A stretch of 64,000 bases of DNA, taken from assembly GCF_042659445.1 (NCBI RefSeq), contig NZ_JBHSSR010000001.1. The stretch is one strand, 5' to 3'. Position numbers and translations under genes: made by a program. Below, piece by piece: positions 9,282 to 17,171 of the stretch. The notes under the pieces are model-generated. The model was not told the DNA's origin and ran no database searches. It was given only the letters and a program-made list of their open reading frames with translations. The DNA comes from Macrococcoides epidermidis (GTDB lineage: Bacteria; Bacillota; Bacilli; Staphylococcales; Staphylococcaceae). Each line of letters opens with the position of its first letter. Position 1 is the stretch's first letter.

Positions 9282-9995
9282 TTATTCACCTTTCTGTAAC
9301 GATTCTATCGGTTGATGATTACCATACGTTGGATATGTTGATTGAGTTGGTTTCACCCAATTCACTGCATTTTTAATGACTTTTTGAACATATTCGTTAT
9401 GGTATGTCGGATACGTTTCATGACCAGGTCTGAAGTAGAAAATCTTGCCATTACCACGTGTAAAAGTAGCACCACTTCTAAATACTTCTCCACCTTCAAA
9501 CCAACTTAAGAATAATAATTCATCTGGTGCCGGAATATCAAAGTGTTCACCGTACATCTCTTCTTCTTCAAGTTCAAAGTATTCTGGCAGACCCTCGGCG
9601 ATAGGATGTGCAGGGTTGATTACCCAGATTCTTTCTTTTTCTGCTGCTTCTCTCCACTTTAAATCACAGCCTGTACCCATGAGTTTCTTAAATACTTTTG
9701 AGAAATGCGCACTATGCAAGGCAATAAACCCCATACCTTCTAAAATTCTTTGATGCACTTTCTCAACAATTTCATCACTGACTTCATCATGTGCTTTATG
9801 TCCCCACCAAATTAATACATCTGTTCGATTTAAGACTTCTTCTGTTAAACCATGTTCAGGCATATCAAGTGTTGCGGTCGTTACATCACCTTCCAGAAAG
9901 TCTGCAATAACTTTATGAATCCCTTCTGGATAATGAAGTCTCACTTTTTCTGATTCTTTTTCGTGTCTATATTCATTCCATACTGTAATATTCAT
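9282..9995 (-). CDS. ThuA-domain protein
   Basis: A 237-residue ThuA family protein (class I glutamine amidotransferase-like fold). Visible family features are 'TDVLIWWGHKAHDEVSDE' near residues 58-75, 'GMGFIALHSAHFSKVF' (the LHSA segment where the ThuA fold replaces the nucleophile elbow), 'INPAHPIAEGLPEYFEL', 'EEMYGEHFDIP' and 'GKIFYFRPGHETYPTYHN'. ThuA is linked to trehalose and related disaccharide use, probably on 3-keto sugars. The start ATG overlaps the LacI-family stop (ATGA), so translation is coupled. GGAG lies seven bases upstream. It is cytosolic. The exact reaction here is unknown. Confidence 0.85.
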   Translation of the reverse strand: MNITVWNEYRHEKESEKVRLHYPEGIHKVIADFLEGDVTTATLDMPEHGLTEEVLNRTDVLIWWGHKAHDEVSDEIVEKVHQRILEGMGFIALHSAHFSKVFKKLMGTGCDLKWREAAEKERIWVINPAHPIAEGLPEYFELEEEEMYGEHFDIPAPDELLFLSWFEGGEVFRSGATFTRGNGKIFYFRPGHETYPTYHNEYVQKVIKNAVNWVKPTQSTYPTYGNHQPIESLQKGE

Positions 9996-11002
9996 CTGCT
10001 CGCTCCAATCATTTGTGTTGAGTTTCTTTCAATTATTGTTGTAGGAATAATCACGTTATATATTGGAAATGCTTTATCTGATAATAGTTCAATTAAATTC
10101 GTTGCTGCTACTTTGCCCAGTGATTCCGGATAAATATTGACGACAGTTTGTGATGGACATGCAGTTTCACTTAAAAATGAGTCATTAAATGTTGCGGTCT
10201 GTATTGTTTCAGGTACATTGATTTTCATCTGATAAAGTATATTTAATACTAACAAATTCATCATACTGTCTGATGTAATCAAACCACTAAATCTTTCAAT
10301 ATTAATTTCTTTAAATATAGATTCAGCTTCTTTTAATTCAAGCGTGCCTTCTAATACTTCATAATCAATACCGTGTTTTCTGCAAACATTGATGAATCCC
10401 CATTCTCTATCTTTACTTACCTCATAATCACCTTGTTCACGAATAAATAGTAGGTTTTTGTGACCAAGTTCTACCATATATTCCGTTAACTGTTCGCTTG
10501 CCTTTACGTTATCATTATCGATATACATAACAGGATAATTATCATCAAGCGCTTTACCGATCACTACAAACGGGAAAGATTTTGACTTTAGATAATCTGT
10601 TACTTTGTCTTGTTTTGAGTATAGTAAAATAACACCGTCAATCATACGACTATCTAAATAATTCTTAACTTCTTTAAATAGTGCTTGCTCATCGATACTT
10701 GTTGTCGTAATCGTTGAATATCCATTCTCTTTACAGACCTTTGAAACACTGATTAATACGTCAGTGAAAAAGGGGTTCTGTCTCATTTCAATCGAAGCAG
10801 TCTTTAACACGAGTAATATTGTTTTTGTCTGTTTCGTTACAAGATAACGTGCAGATAAATTTGGTGTATAACCTATTTCGTCCATTACTTTCTGTACTTT
10901 CTTCTTTGTTTCACTACTGATACCGCTATGATTACTAATCACACGCGATACAGTAGAAGGTGATACACTCGCTCTTTTAGCTACATCCTTGATTGTTACC
11001 AA
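9992..11002 (-). CDS. malR: LacI-family transcriptional regulator, embedded in the sugar operon
   Basis: A 336-residue LacI/GalR repressor. The N-terminal helix-turn-helix and hinge read 'TIKDVAKRASVSPSTVSRVI' then 'KVQKVMDEIGYTPNLSARYL', followed by a periplasmic-binding-like effector domain. The start is TTG, directly after the stop of the upstream permease gene, with only a weak GGGG site inside that gene, so it relies on coupling. Its position inside the operon implies autoregulation with the transport genes. The obvious targets are the CG-centred palindromes at 14059 and 14124 upstream of the binding-protein gene. The name malR is by context (maltose-type cluster), not proven. Confidence 0.85.
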   Translation of the reverse strand: MVTIKDVAKRASVSPSTVSRVISNHSGISSETKKKVQKVMDEIGYTPNLSARYLVTKQTKTILLVLKTASIEMRQNPFFTDVLISVSKVCKENGYSTITTTSIDEQALFKEVKNYLDSRMIDGVILLYSKQDKVTDYLKSKSFPFVVIGKALDDNYPVMYIDNDNVKASEQLTEYMVELGHKNLLFIREQGDYEVSKDREWGFINVCRKHGIDYEVLEGTLELKEAESIFKEINIERFSGLITSDSMMNLLVLNILYQMKINVPETIQTATFNDSFLSETACPSQTVVNIYPESLGKVAATNLIELLSDKAFPIYNVIIPTTIIERNSTQMIGASR

Positions 11003-11815
11003 CTATTTCACAGCCCCATCCGATACGCCTTTAATAATATGTTTCTGTGCAAAGAAGTAACCGATAATAACCGGTATGATTGATAAAGTTAATCCTGCTA
11101 AAGCTAAGTGCCACTGTTTCGTATATTGTCCAAAGAAGAAGAATAATTTAAGTGGAATCGTTTCCTGACCAGCACCTAATACTAAACTTGGTAATAGGTA
11201 GTCATTCCAAATCCAAATAATATTTAAAATACCTACTGTAACTGAAATTGGTTTTAACATCGGGAATATGATATACCAGAAAACCTGCCATTTACTTGCA
11301 CCATCAATCATAGCTGCTTCATCTAATGATTTCGGGATACTTTGTAATGCACCGTGGTATAGGAAAATAGATAAACTTGCACCGAAACCTAAGTACATAA
11401 AGATTAATCCACTGATATTTAAGCTTTGTAAATCACCAAATATCTTAACAAGTGGAATCATTACTGATTGGAAAGGTATCAGCATCGCTGCAACGAATAA
11501 GAAGAATATGATGCCTGAAACCTTACTTTTATTACGATTTAAAGCGTATGCTGCCATACTTGAGAAAATAATAATTAATGTTACTGCTATCACTGATACA
11601 AGCACTGAATTAAAGAATGTACGTAAAAAAGATAACTGTTCAAAAGCATCTTTAAAATTCTGGAAAGTAACGTTTGCCGGAAGTTTTAAAGTATTATCAA
11701 AGATTTCTAACTTTGTCTTAAAAGCATTTACAATCATCAGGTAAAACGGTGATAACCAAATTAAACCTAAAATAATTGCTAATATTTCCAATCCCCATCT
11801 TCTGACTTTAGCCAT
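11003..11815 (-). CDS. malG: Carbohydrate ABC transporter permease, MalG type
   Basis: A 270-residue inner membrane permease with six predicted membrane segments. The cytoplasmic EAA loop 'SLDEAAMIDGASKWQVFWYIIFPMLKP' (about residues 158-184) docks the ATPase. It has the MalG-like N-terminus without the extra MalF segments. Its ATG shares one base with the preceding permease stop, so the pair is coupled and should assemble as a heterodimer with the product of 11815-12681. The substrate is probably maltodextrin or a related oligosaccharide, given the alpha-glucosidase in the operon. Confidence 0.88.
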   Translation of the reverse strand: MAKVRRWGLEILAIILGLIWLSPFYLMIVNAFKTKLEIFDNTLKLPANVTFQNFKDAFEQLSFLRTFFNSVLVSVIAVTLIIIFSSMAAYALNRNKSKVSGIIFFLFVAAMLIPFQSVMIPLVKIFGDLQSLNISGLIFMYLGFGASLSIFLYHGALQSIPKSLDEAAMIDGASKWQVFWYIIFPMLKPISVTVGILNIIWIWNDYLLPSLVLGAGQETIPLKLFFFFGQYTKQWHLALAGLTLSIIPVIIGYFFAQKHIIKGVSDGAVK

Positions 11816-12681
11816 TACATTTCCACCTCACGTTTCTTGTTATAGTATACTTGCGTTAAACTAATCACTGTTACGATAAGGAAGAATACAACCGCTTTCG
11901 CTTGTGCTTCACCCATGTGATTCATCTTAAATGCTGTATCTACAATATCCATCGCTAACATTTTCGTTGAGTTACCTGGGCCACCATTTGTTAAAGATAA
12001 GTTCTGATCATAAATTTTAAATGCACCTGATAACGTTAAGAACATACATACTGTAAATGCAGGTGCTACCATTGGGAAGGTAATATTTTTGAAACGTTGC
12101 CAAGCATTCGCACCATCAATTTCCGCCGCTTCCAGTAAATCATCTGGTACATTTTCTAAATATGCGATGTAGATAATCATAATGTAACCTGCCATTTGCC
12201 ATGTTGAAAGGATGACCATTCCCCAGAAACCTGTATGTGTATCACTTAACCAACCTTGCAGCGCAGTAGAACCGATTGCTTCACCGATCATTGCAAATAC
12301 TTTCGTAAAGATAAACTGCCAGATAAACCCTAGAATTAATCCCCCGATTAAGTTGGGCATGAAAAATACTGTTCTTAGTAAATTCTTTGATTTAATCTTA
12401 CTTGTTACAATTAATGCTAAACTTAAACCGATAAAGTTAATGACGAAAATCGCCGCAATCGAATATTTAAATGTAAACATTAATGCATTGATAAATGTAT
12501 CGTCTTTTAATAAATCAACATAGTTCTGAAACCCTACAAATCCAGGTGTTTGACTAACGTCTCCATTCCAATTGGTAAATGAATAGTAAATACCATATAT
12601 AAACGGAATAATAATTACCATAAATAAAGCTACTAATACAGGTAATAAAAATAACCAGAAAGCTAAACTTTTCGTCTTCAT
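11815..12681 (-). CDS. malF: Carbohydrate ABC transporter permease, MalF type
   Basis: A 288-residue permease with six membrane segments. The EAA motif 'DDLLEAAEIDGANAWQRFKNITFPM' lies around residues 180-205, and 'LTNGGPGNSTKML' near 230, typical of MalF/UgpA-type subunits in Firmicutes. A good AAAGGAG site precedes the ATG. It lies downstream of the terminator-like hairpin at 12704, so its expression is probably lower than that of the binding protein. It forms the channel with the MalG-type subunit. Confidence 0.88.
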   Translation of the reverse strand: MKTKSLAFWLFLLPVLVALFMVIIIPFIYGIYYSFTNWNGDVSQTPGFVGFQNYVDLLKDDTFINALMFTFKYSIAAIFVINFIGLSLALIVTSKIKSKNLLRTVFFMPNLIGGLILGFIWQFIFTKVFAMIGEAIGSTALQGWLSDTHTGFWGMVILSTWQMAGYIMIIYIAYLENVPDDLLEAAEIDGANAWQRFKNITFPMVAPAFTVCMFLTLSGAFKIYDQNLSLTNGGPGNSTKMLAMDIVDTAFKMNHMGEAQAKAVVFFLIVTVISLTQVYYNKKREVEM

Positions 12682-12703
12682 ATGCTCACTCCTTTGTTTA
12701 AAA

Positions 12704-12732
12704 AAGGGAGAACCACCGAAGCGTTCTCCCTT
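12704..12732 (-). terminator. Intra-operon hairpin between binding protein and permeases
   Basis: A perfect 10-bp stem (12704-12713 with 12723-12732) and 9-base loop, followed on the minus strand by six T. It lies seven bases after the binding-protein stop and before malF. This is a leaky terminator or mRNA-stabilising stem, which usually allows more binding protein than permease to be made. Confidence 0.85.
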
Positions 12733-12738
12733 AAGTTT

Positions 12739-14031
12739 TTATTTACGTGCTTTTGCCCAAGCATCTTGTGATTTTTTAATTGCTTCATCAAATGTTAATT
12801 TACCAGTTAAATAATCTTGTAAATAAGCACCTAAAGCGTCATCAGTGTATCCAGTTGGATAACCTTTAAATACCCAGGCAGAAGTTTTACCCTCTTGTGA
12901 ATATTTGTAGATTTCTTTTGATAATGGATCAGCAATCTTATCAGTATCATAGTCTTTATAAGCAGGAATAAATTTGAAATCTTCTACAACGATTTTCTTA
13001 CCTTCTTCAGAAGTATATAACCAGTCTAAGAAATCTTTTGCTGCTTTTTGAACTTTTTCATCTGATTTTTTGTTAACTGCCCAGTTGTTTGCAACCCCTA
13101 CTGGCATTGTAACTTCTTTATCACCAGTTGGAACTGCGATTAAACCAATATTTTTCGCAAGTTCTGGGTTTACACCTTCAACTGTAGGATATGCCCAGTT
13201 ACCTTGTTGAATCATTGCAACTTTACCAGTTGAGAATAATTCTTCAACTTGTTGAGAGTAATCTAAAGATGCAACAGGTTGTTTTGAATATTTGTTTTGA
13301 ATATCTAAGTATTGTTTTAATTGATCAGCTTTAGAGAATGTTAACGTTTTTGCTTCAGAAGCTTTTTTAATATCATTATCAAAGTCAGTTGCTAAGAACA
13401 TGCTTGAAGCATGGTCACTTAACACCCATTTCTCTTTTGCAGGTAAAGCGAATACGCCAGAAAGTTTTAACTCTGATTTTTTAGCATCGATTTTTTCCGC
13501 AACTTTTTCTAGATCATCTAAAGTTTTAATATCTTCAGCTTTAACACCAGCTTTTTCGAAGATTTCTTTGTTGTAGATTAAACCATATCCTTCCTGGTTC
13601 ATTGGGATACCGTAAGATTTGCCATCTTTTTGAACAGGTGCTAATAAATCTTCGTTAATTACTGCTTTAGTAGCTTTCATATCTGATAAATCAGCTAAAC
13701 GATTTTTGTGAACTTCTAAATCTTCAGGACCACCGATATTGAAAATATCTGGTTCATTTTTTGAAGCGATTTTTGCTTTTAAAGCTTGACCGTAGTCGTT
13801 ACCACCACCAACAGTGTCGATATTGATTTGAACATCAGGATGTTCAGCCATGTATTTTTTGGCCATATCTTCAAACTGTTGTTTGAATTCTACTTTGAAC
13901 TGGAATACATTTACTGTTGTTTTGTCTCCATCTTTTGCAGTACCTCCGCCTGAGCCTGAGTTACCACAAGCCGCTAATACAAGTGTTAATACAATTAATG
14001 CTACCCACGATAAATACGTCTTTTTCTTCAT
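12739..14031 (-). CDS. malE: Sugar ABC transporter substrate-binding lipoprotein, MalE type
   Basis: A 430-residue extracellular solute-binding protein (family 1). The ATG at 14031 is chosen because AGGAG lies just upstream, and it gives a clean lipoprotein signal ending LTLVLAAC. The mature protein has the expected early beta strand 'TTVNVFQFKVEFKQQFEDMA', the 'DIFNIGGPEDLEVHKNRLADLS' segment, 'YGIPMNQEGYGLIYNKEIF' and 'KVAMIQQGNWAYP' in order. It is lipid-anchored outside the membrane and delivers the sugar to the MalFG-type permease. It is the first gene of the operon. The promoter, cre-like site and LacI-type operator lie just upstream. Confidence 0.92.
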   Translation of the reverse strand: MKKKTYLSWVALIVLTLVLAACGNSGSGGGTAKDGDKTTVNVFQFKVEFKQQFEDMAKKYMAEHPDVQINIDTVGGGNDYGQALKAKIASKNEPDIFNIGGPEDLEVHKNRLADLSDMKATKAVINEDLLAPVQKDGKSYGIPMNQEGYGLIYNKEIFEKAGVKAEDIKTLDDLEKVAEKIDAKKSELKLSGVFALPAKEKWVLSDHASSMFLATDFDNDIKKASEAKTLTFSKADQLKQYLDIQNKYSKQPVASLDYSQQVEELFSTGKVAMIQQGNWAYPTVEGVNPELAKNIGLIAVPTGDKEVTMPVGVANNWAVNKKSDEKVQKAAKDFLDWLYTSEEGKKIVVEDFKFIPAYKDYDTDKIADPLSKEIYKYSQEGKTSAWVFKGYPTGYTDDALGAYLQDYLTGKLTFDEAIKKSQDAWAKARK

Positions 14032-14058
14032 CGTCAATCTCCTTTTGTTTAGTTTATA

Positions 14059-14072
14059 GGAAAACGTTTTCA
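14059..14072 (-). promoter_or_regulatory. cre-like / LacI-family palindrome downstream of the sugar promoter
   Basis: On the minus strand it reads TGAAAACGTTTTCC, matching the CcpA cre consensus (TGWAARCGYTWNCW) at 13 of 14 positions. It lies about 15 bases after the -10 at 14087, in the leader of the binding-protein gene, a roadblock position. Confidence 0.7.
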
Positions 14073-14086
14073 TTTAATACAACTAA

Positions 14087-14115
14087 AGATTATCACATTA
14101 TTTTTGATAGTGCAA
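14087..14115 (-). promoter_or_regulatory. Sigma-A promoter of the sugar operon
   Basis: Minus-strand -35 TTGCAC (14110-14115), a 17-base spacer, and -10 TAATCT (14087-14092). It is the only good sigma-A pair before malE and lies between the two operator-like palindromes. Confidence 0.7.
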
Positions 14116-14123
14116 TATTTTTT

Positions 14124-14137
14124 TGCAAACGATTGCA
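14124..14137 (-). promoter_or_regulatory. LacI/MalR-type operator palindrome
   Basis: TGCAAACGATTGCA is a near-perfect CG-centred palindrome like MalR/LacI-family operators (GCAAACG..TTGC). It sits nine bases upstream of the -35 of the sugar promoter. The embedded LacI-family gene is the natural candidate to bind it (inference). Confidence 0.65.
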
Positions 14138-14203
14138 TAACTTTTTTATCTAACACTTTTTCAATACTTTTTAAGTGCAATAACCTCATAGAAATATCAG
14201 TTT

Positions 14204-14244
14204 AATTTTCTAATAATTCTTAAAAATTTAATTGTTAGAAAATT
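14204..14244. repeat. 10-bp inverted repeat upstream of the truncated OCD gene
   Basis: AATTTTCTAA (14204-14213) and TTAGAAAATT (14235-14244) are exact inverted copies 21 bases apart, about 60 bases before the start of the truncated cyclodeaminase gene. It could be an operator or chance in AT-rich DNA. Confidence 0.35.
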
Positions 14245-14306
14245 CTTTTAATAATAAGATGATTTAAGTACTGTTTAATTTCATGCACAACATAGGGGAG
14301 AAATGT

Positions 14307-14843
14307 ATGGAGAAAAAATTAGAAAAGAAAGTTTTAGGGGTTATTGAAGTAAGGAATATAAAGACGATTAATCTCTATAATAGAACTTATGAGAAAGCGA
14401 AAGACTTTAAACAAAAGCTTGAAGACTTTGTTGTTACAAGTGACATTCAAGTGTTCGAGAATGTAACAGAAGCTGTTAAAAATGCCGATATCATAAACTG
14501 TGCCACACGCTCAGAAGAAAGTGTCTTTGACCATAAAGACCTCCAAGCAAGCGTACACATTAATGGTGTCGGATCATACTTACCTGAAATGCGAGAAATC
14601 GATACAATATCAATCAAGCACGCTGACACAATTGTCCTGGATGATTTACACGGTGCACAGCATGAAGCAGGAGAATTCATTCAGGCTGAACAAGACGGGC
14701 ATTTCGATTTCAACCAGGCAACGTTATTAAAAGATTTAACTGACAAAAATGAAACAGAAGGCGTAACCATCTTTAAATCAGTTGGCGCCGCATATTATGA
14801 CCTGGCAGTAACAGCCGGGGCGTATGAATTGCTAAATGCATAA
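14307..14843 (+). pseudogene. N-terminally truncated ornithine cyclodeaminase/mu-crystallin family protein
   Basis: A 178-residue product whose sequence ('VLGVIEVRNIKTINLYNRTY', 'DIINCATRSEESVFDHKDLQ', 'HINGVGSYLPEMREID', 'LDDLHGAQHEAGEF') matches the C-terminal part of OCD/alanine dehydrogenase-like enzymes, which are usually about 320-340 residues. Missing are the whole N-terminal substrate and dimer domain and the first Rossmann strand with its GxGxxG loop, so NAD(P) binding is not expected. It still has a GGGGAG site six bases before ATG 14307 and a strong terminator, so it may be expressed. I see no remnant of the missing half in the 200 bases upstream. It is most likely a decayed gene; a repurposed small protein is the alternative. 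Confidence 0.7.
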
Positions 14844-14844
14844 C

Positions 14845-14877
14845 AAAACCCGACAGTGGATGGCACTGTCGGGTTTT
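14845..14877. terminator. Strong bidirectional terminator
   Basis: A perfect 14-bp stem (14845-14858 with 14864-14877), five-base loop, A-run and T-run on the two sides. It is shared by the convergent truncated OCD gene and the WYL regulator gene. Confidence 0.92.
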
Positions 14878-14891
14878 ATTTAGAAAAAATG

Positions 14892-15812
14892 TTACTCACT
14901 TTCCTCATACATCATATATAGACCCTTCATCTTGTTCTTAAATGAATTTACATACTCAACAGGTTCTAATATCTTTACACGTGGGAACACACGATAACAC
15001 AGAAAATAAACATCCTCTTCTGTCATATTCACTGCAATTTTATAGTTCCCGTTTGGTAATCTTAAATACTCACGCTTAATCACAGGATTCTCTTCTTTAA
15101 ACGTCTGAAAATATGAAGCATCAATTTCTAAAATAAGCTTTGATTTCGTATCAAATTCTCTTTCCGCTTCCTTCATACCATATTGCTTCACCTGTATGAT
15201 GTCGATCATCTTTAAGGTATTCACTTCACCTTTATAGAAATAATGTAAATAGAAGTGATAATACTGGTATGAAATACGAATCGGCGTGATACCACGCTCA
15301 GTTATCTCATTACCAACCTCATCATAATAAGTCACACTCATCTTAACGTTATTATTTATCATTTCCTGAATTTCTAATAGATGTAGCGGGAACACTTCCT
15401 GATCCATTTCAAAATCTTTCATAAACGCATGGATATAATGCTGCTTAATATTATGTGTCTTATACGTACTCTTAACAAATTCTATCGTTTCTTTAGACAA
15501 ATACGGCGTTAAGCTTTTAATCTGAATCAACATACTTAATAACGCCGCAGTATGATCATCCACTTGAGGAGAGACTAATGTATACGCACCTTTATGTCTT
15601 AAATAATCAATCTTACTTAAATCAGCGTGCTCATCTAACTCACGTTCACTTGCATTAATAAAGTTTTCTAACCCTTTCACATAACGTAATACTGAACGTT
15701 CTCCCCTGCCATATCGTTGTTTTAAATACTCTAAAGAAACGTATTTATTATTATTCAGCAAGAAATATAAATCTAGTATTGCTGATGACTTATTATCAAA
15801 ATGCTGGCTCAT
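14892..15812 (-). CDS. WYL-domain transcriptional regulator
   Basis: A 306-residue protein with an N-terminal winged-helix segment ('SLEYLKQRYGRGERSVLRYVKGLENF', residues about 22-50) and a central WYL-type SH3-like fold (about 150-230). The aromatic cluster 'YYHFYLHYFY' stands where the WYL motif normally occurs, and 'MIDIIQVKQYGMK' follows. The C-terminal WCX-like extension is 'YKIAVNMTEEDVYFLCYRVFPRVKILEP'. Proteins of this type are DNA- or nucleotide-sensing regulators, often near stress or defence genes. No partner gene is obvious here. It is a single-gene unit with its terminator at 14845. Confidence 0.75.
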   Translation of the reverse strand: MSQHFDNKSSAILDLYFLLNNNKYVSLEYLKQRYGRGERSVLRYVKGLENFINASERELDEHADLSKIDYLRHKGAYTLVSPQVDDHTAALLSMLIQIKSLTPYLSKETIEFVKSTYKTHNIKQHYIHAFMKDFEMDQEVFPLHLLEIQEMINNNVKMSVTYYDEVGNEITERGITPIRISYQYYHFYLHYFYKGEVNTLKMIDIIQVKQYGMKEAEREFDTKSKLILEIDASYFQTFKEENPVIKREYLRLPNGNYKIAVNMTEEDVYFLCYRVFPRVKILEPVEYVNSFKNKMKGLYMMYEESE

Positions 15813-15905
15813 CCCAGTTACCTCATAAAATGTATTTTTCTATATTATATGATATTTAATATAATTGAACATCATGACAATTTTTGTCCGATTCAGAGCA
15901 AAATA

Positions 15906-15934
15906 AAAACGAGTAAAATAAAATTACTCGTTTT
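15906..15934 (-). terminator. Terminator of the SHOCT membrane protein gene
   Basis: An 11-bp perfect stem (15906-15916 with 15924-15934) followed on the minus strand by TTTTTATTTT, nine bases after the stop codon. Confidence 0.88.
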
Positions 15935-15942
15935 ACTAATAT

Positions 15943-16362
15943 TTAAGCTAATGATTTTGATTTCACTTTTTCAAACTCTTCTTCTGAAATTATACCTTTT
16001 TCTTTTAGTTCAAAAGCTTTTTCCAGACTCATAAAATCAGTTTGTTGATTCTCAGGTTGAATATAATTTTTAACTGAATTTAATTTAAAATACGCAAGTA
16101 TCGCTAAAATTCCACCTAAGAGGCTAGTTACTAAAAATATTAAACCAAAGATTAAAATCCCGTTTGATTTTGTAGCAAATTTCTCATCAGAAAAACCTTT
16201 TGATCGTATTAGTAAAATACCGCCTATTATATCGAGCCATGACCATAGTAAACCTACCATCGTAAAACTCCAGATAATACCCGCAATAATCGCAACAACA
16301 CCAGCAGCCATCGCTAAAGTTTTTGCGTTATCTATCTCTTTTCTAACTATTTGTCTATCCAT
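15943..16362 (-). CDS. Small membrane protein with C-terminal SHOCT motif (DUF4064-like)
   Basis: 139 residues: a short charged N-terminus, hydrophobic segments at about 15-35, 38-52 and 68-92, then a cytoplasmic tail ending 'AFELKEKGIISEEEFEKVKSKSLA', a textbook SHOCT (short C-terminal) oligomerisation motif. Similar small proteins in staphylococci are annotated as DUF4064 membrane proteins of unknown function. It is followed by its own terminator and is probably a single-gene unit. Confidence 0.72.
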   Translation of the reverse strand: MDRQIVRKEIDNAKTLAMAAGVVAIIAGIIWSFTMVGLLWSWLDIIGGILLIRSKGFSDEKFATKSNGILIFGLIFLVTSLLGGILAILAYFKLNSVKNYIQPENQQTDFMSLEKAFELKEKGIISEEEFEKVKSKSLA

Positions 16363-16383
16363 TATAATTAACTCCTTAAATTA

Positions 16384-17043
16384 TTAGTAACTTGACCACT
16401 CTGATGATGTAATATATTCATTCATCATGTTACCATCTGATCCAGCATCATTTGCAGCATAATAATACCACTTCTCTAAATCTTTATTATTTTTGTTATG
16501 GAAAATTACAGTACTTTCAAGTTTAGGTGCTTCATTATACCCAACTCTATATGTATAAAAGAAAGTTATATTCTTATACACATCAACAATTTTTGAGTCA
16601 TCATTTTCATAAGAAGCTACAGTTGTCTGCGTACGTAATGGTTTCCCATAAACTTTTAACATCTTTGTTCTTGGTATAATCCTTTTTTCGTCAATATTTT
16701 TATCAACTATTCTTGTAATCTTTTTATTTTTTAAGCTAACTTTCTTGGAAGACTGAAAATCTGCAAATGCAATATCATATTCTTTATGAAACCAATAAAC
16801 ATTATTTTCTTTCAACCAGAATTTACGAGCAGCTTCATTATAATATTTTTTTGTTTTATAATATGTTCCTACTTTGGCTCCGATGACAAAACCGTCCATC
16901 GATAATTTACCTGCTTTAGCCTTTTTTGCAACACTTGGATTTGAATAATCAATATTCGCTTTTGCTGCTTCCGCTTCATTTGTACCTACCAAACCACTTA
17001 CTAACAAACTTGCTGCAACACTCGAAACTAATAATTTCTTCAT
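16384..17043 (-). CDS. Secreted single-module paralogue family protein
   Basis: The ATG at 17043 is preferred (AAGGAG seven bases upstream; the in-frame ATG two codons earlier is too close to it). It has a Sec signal peptide, with likely cleavage near 'EAEA-AKA'. The mature protein of about 190 residues carries the family signature: an N-terminal 'SVAKKAKAGKLSMDGFVIGAKV', a tyrosine-rich segment, 'MLKVYGKPLRTQTTV', then 'VDVYKNITFFYTYRV' and a 'VIFHN' strand before a charged helix. There is no cysteine after the signal. The pI looks strongly basic. The function is unknown. The closest relatives are its neighbours at 17172, 17953 and 23309. Confidence 0.8.
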   Translation of the reverse strand: MKKLLVSSVAASLLVSGLVGTNEAEAAKANIDYSNPSVAKKAKAGKLSMDGFVIGAKVGTYYKTKKYYNEAARKFWLKENNVYWFHKEYDIAFADFQSSKKVSLKNKKITRIVDKNIDEKRIIPRTKMLKVYGKPLRTQTTVASYENDDSKIVDVYKNITFFYTYRVGYNEAPKLESTVIFHNKNNKDLEKWYYYAANDAGSDGNMMNEYITSSEWSSY

Positions 17044-17171
17044 CGTCATTCTCCTTTTATATAATCACTGCTTGTTTATTCTAATTGTTGCACATGACAG
17101 AATTTGTCTTATTCATATAGTATTTTGATAGTTGATATTTTAAGTAATATATCTATTATCACTACTTACTC

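Noticed and set aside
9445..9753. Plus-strand frame opposite the ThuA gene
   Set aside because: Shadow of a clear coding gene, with no ribosome site and no recognisable protein.
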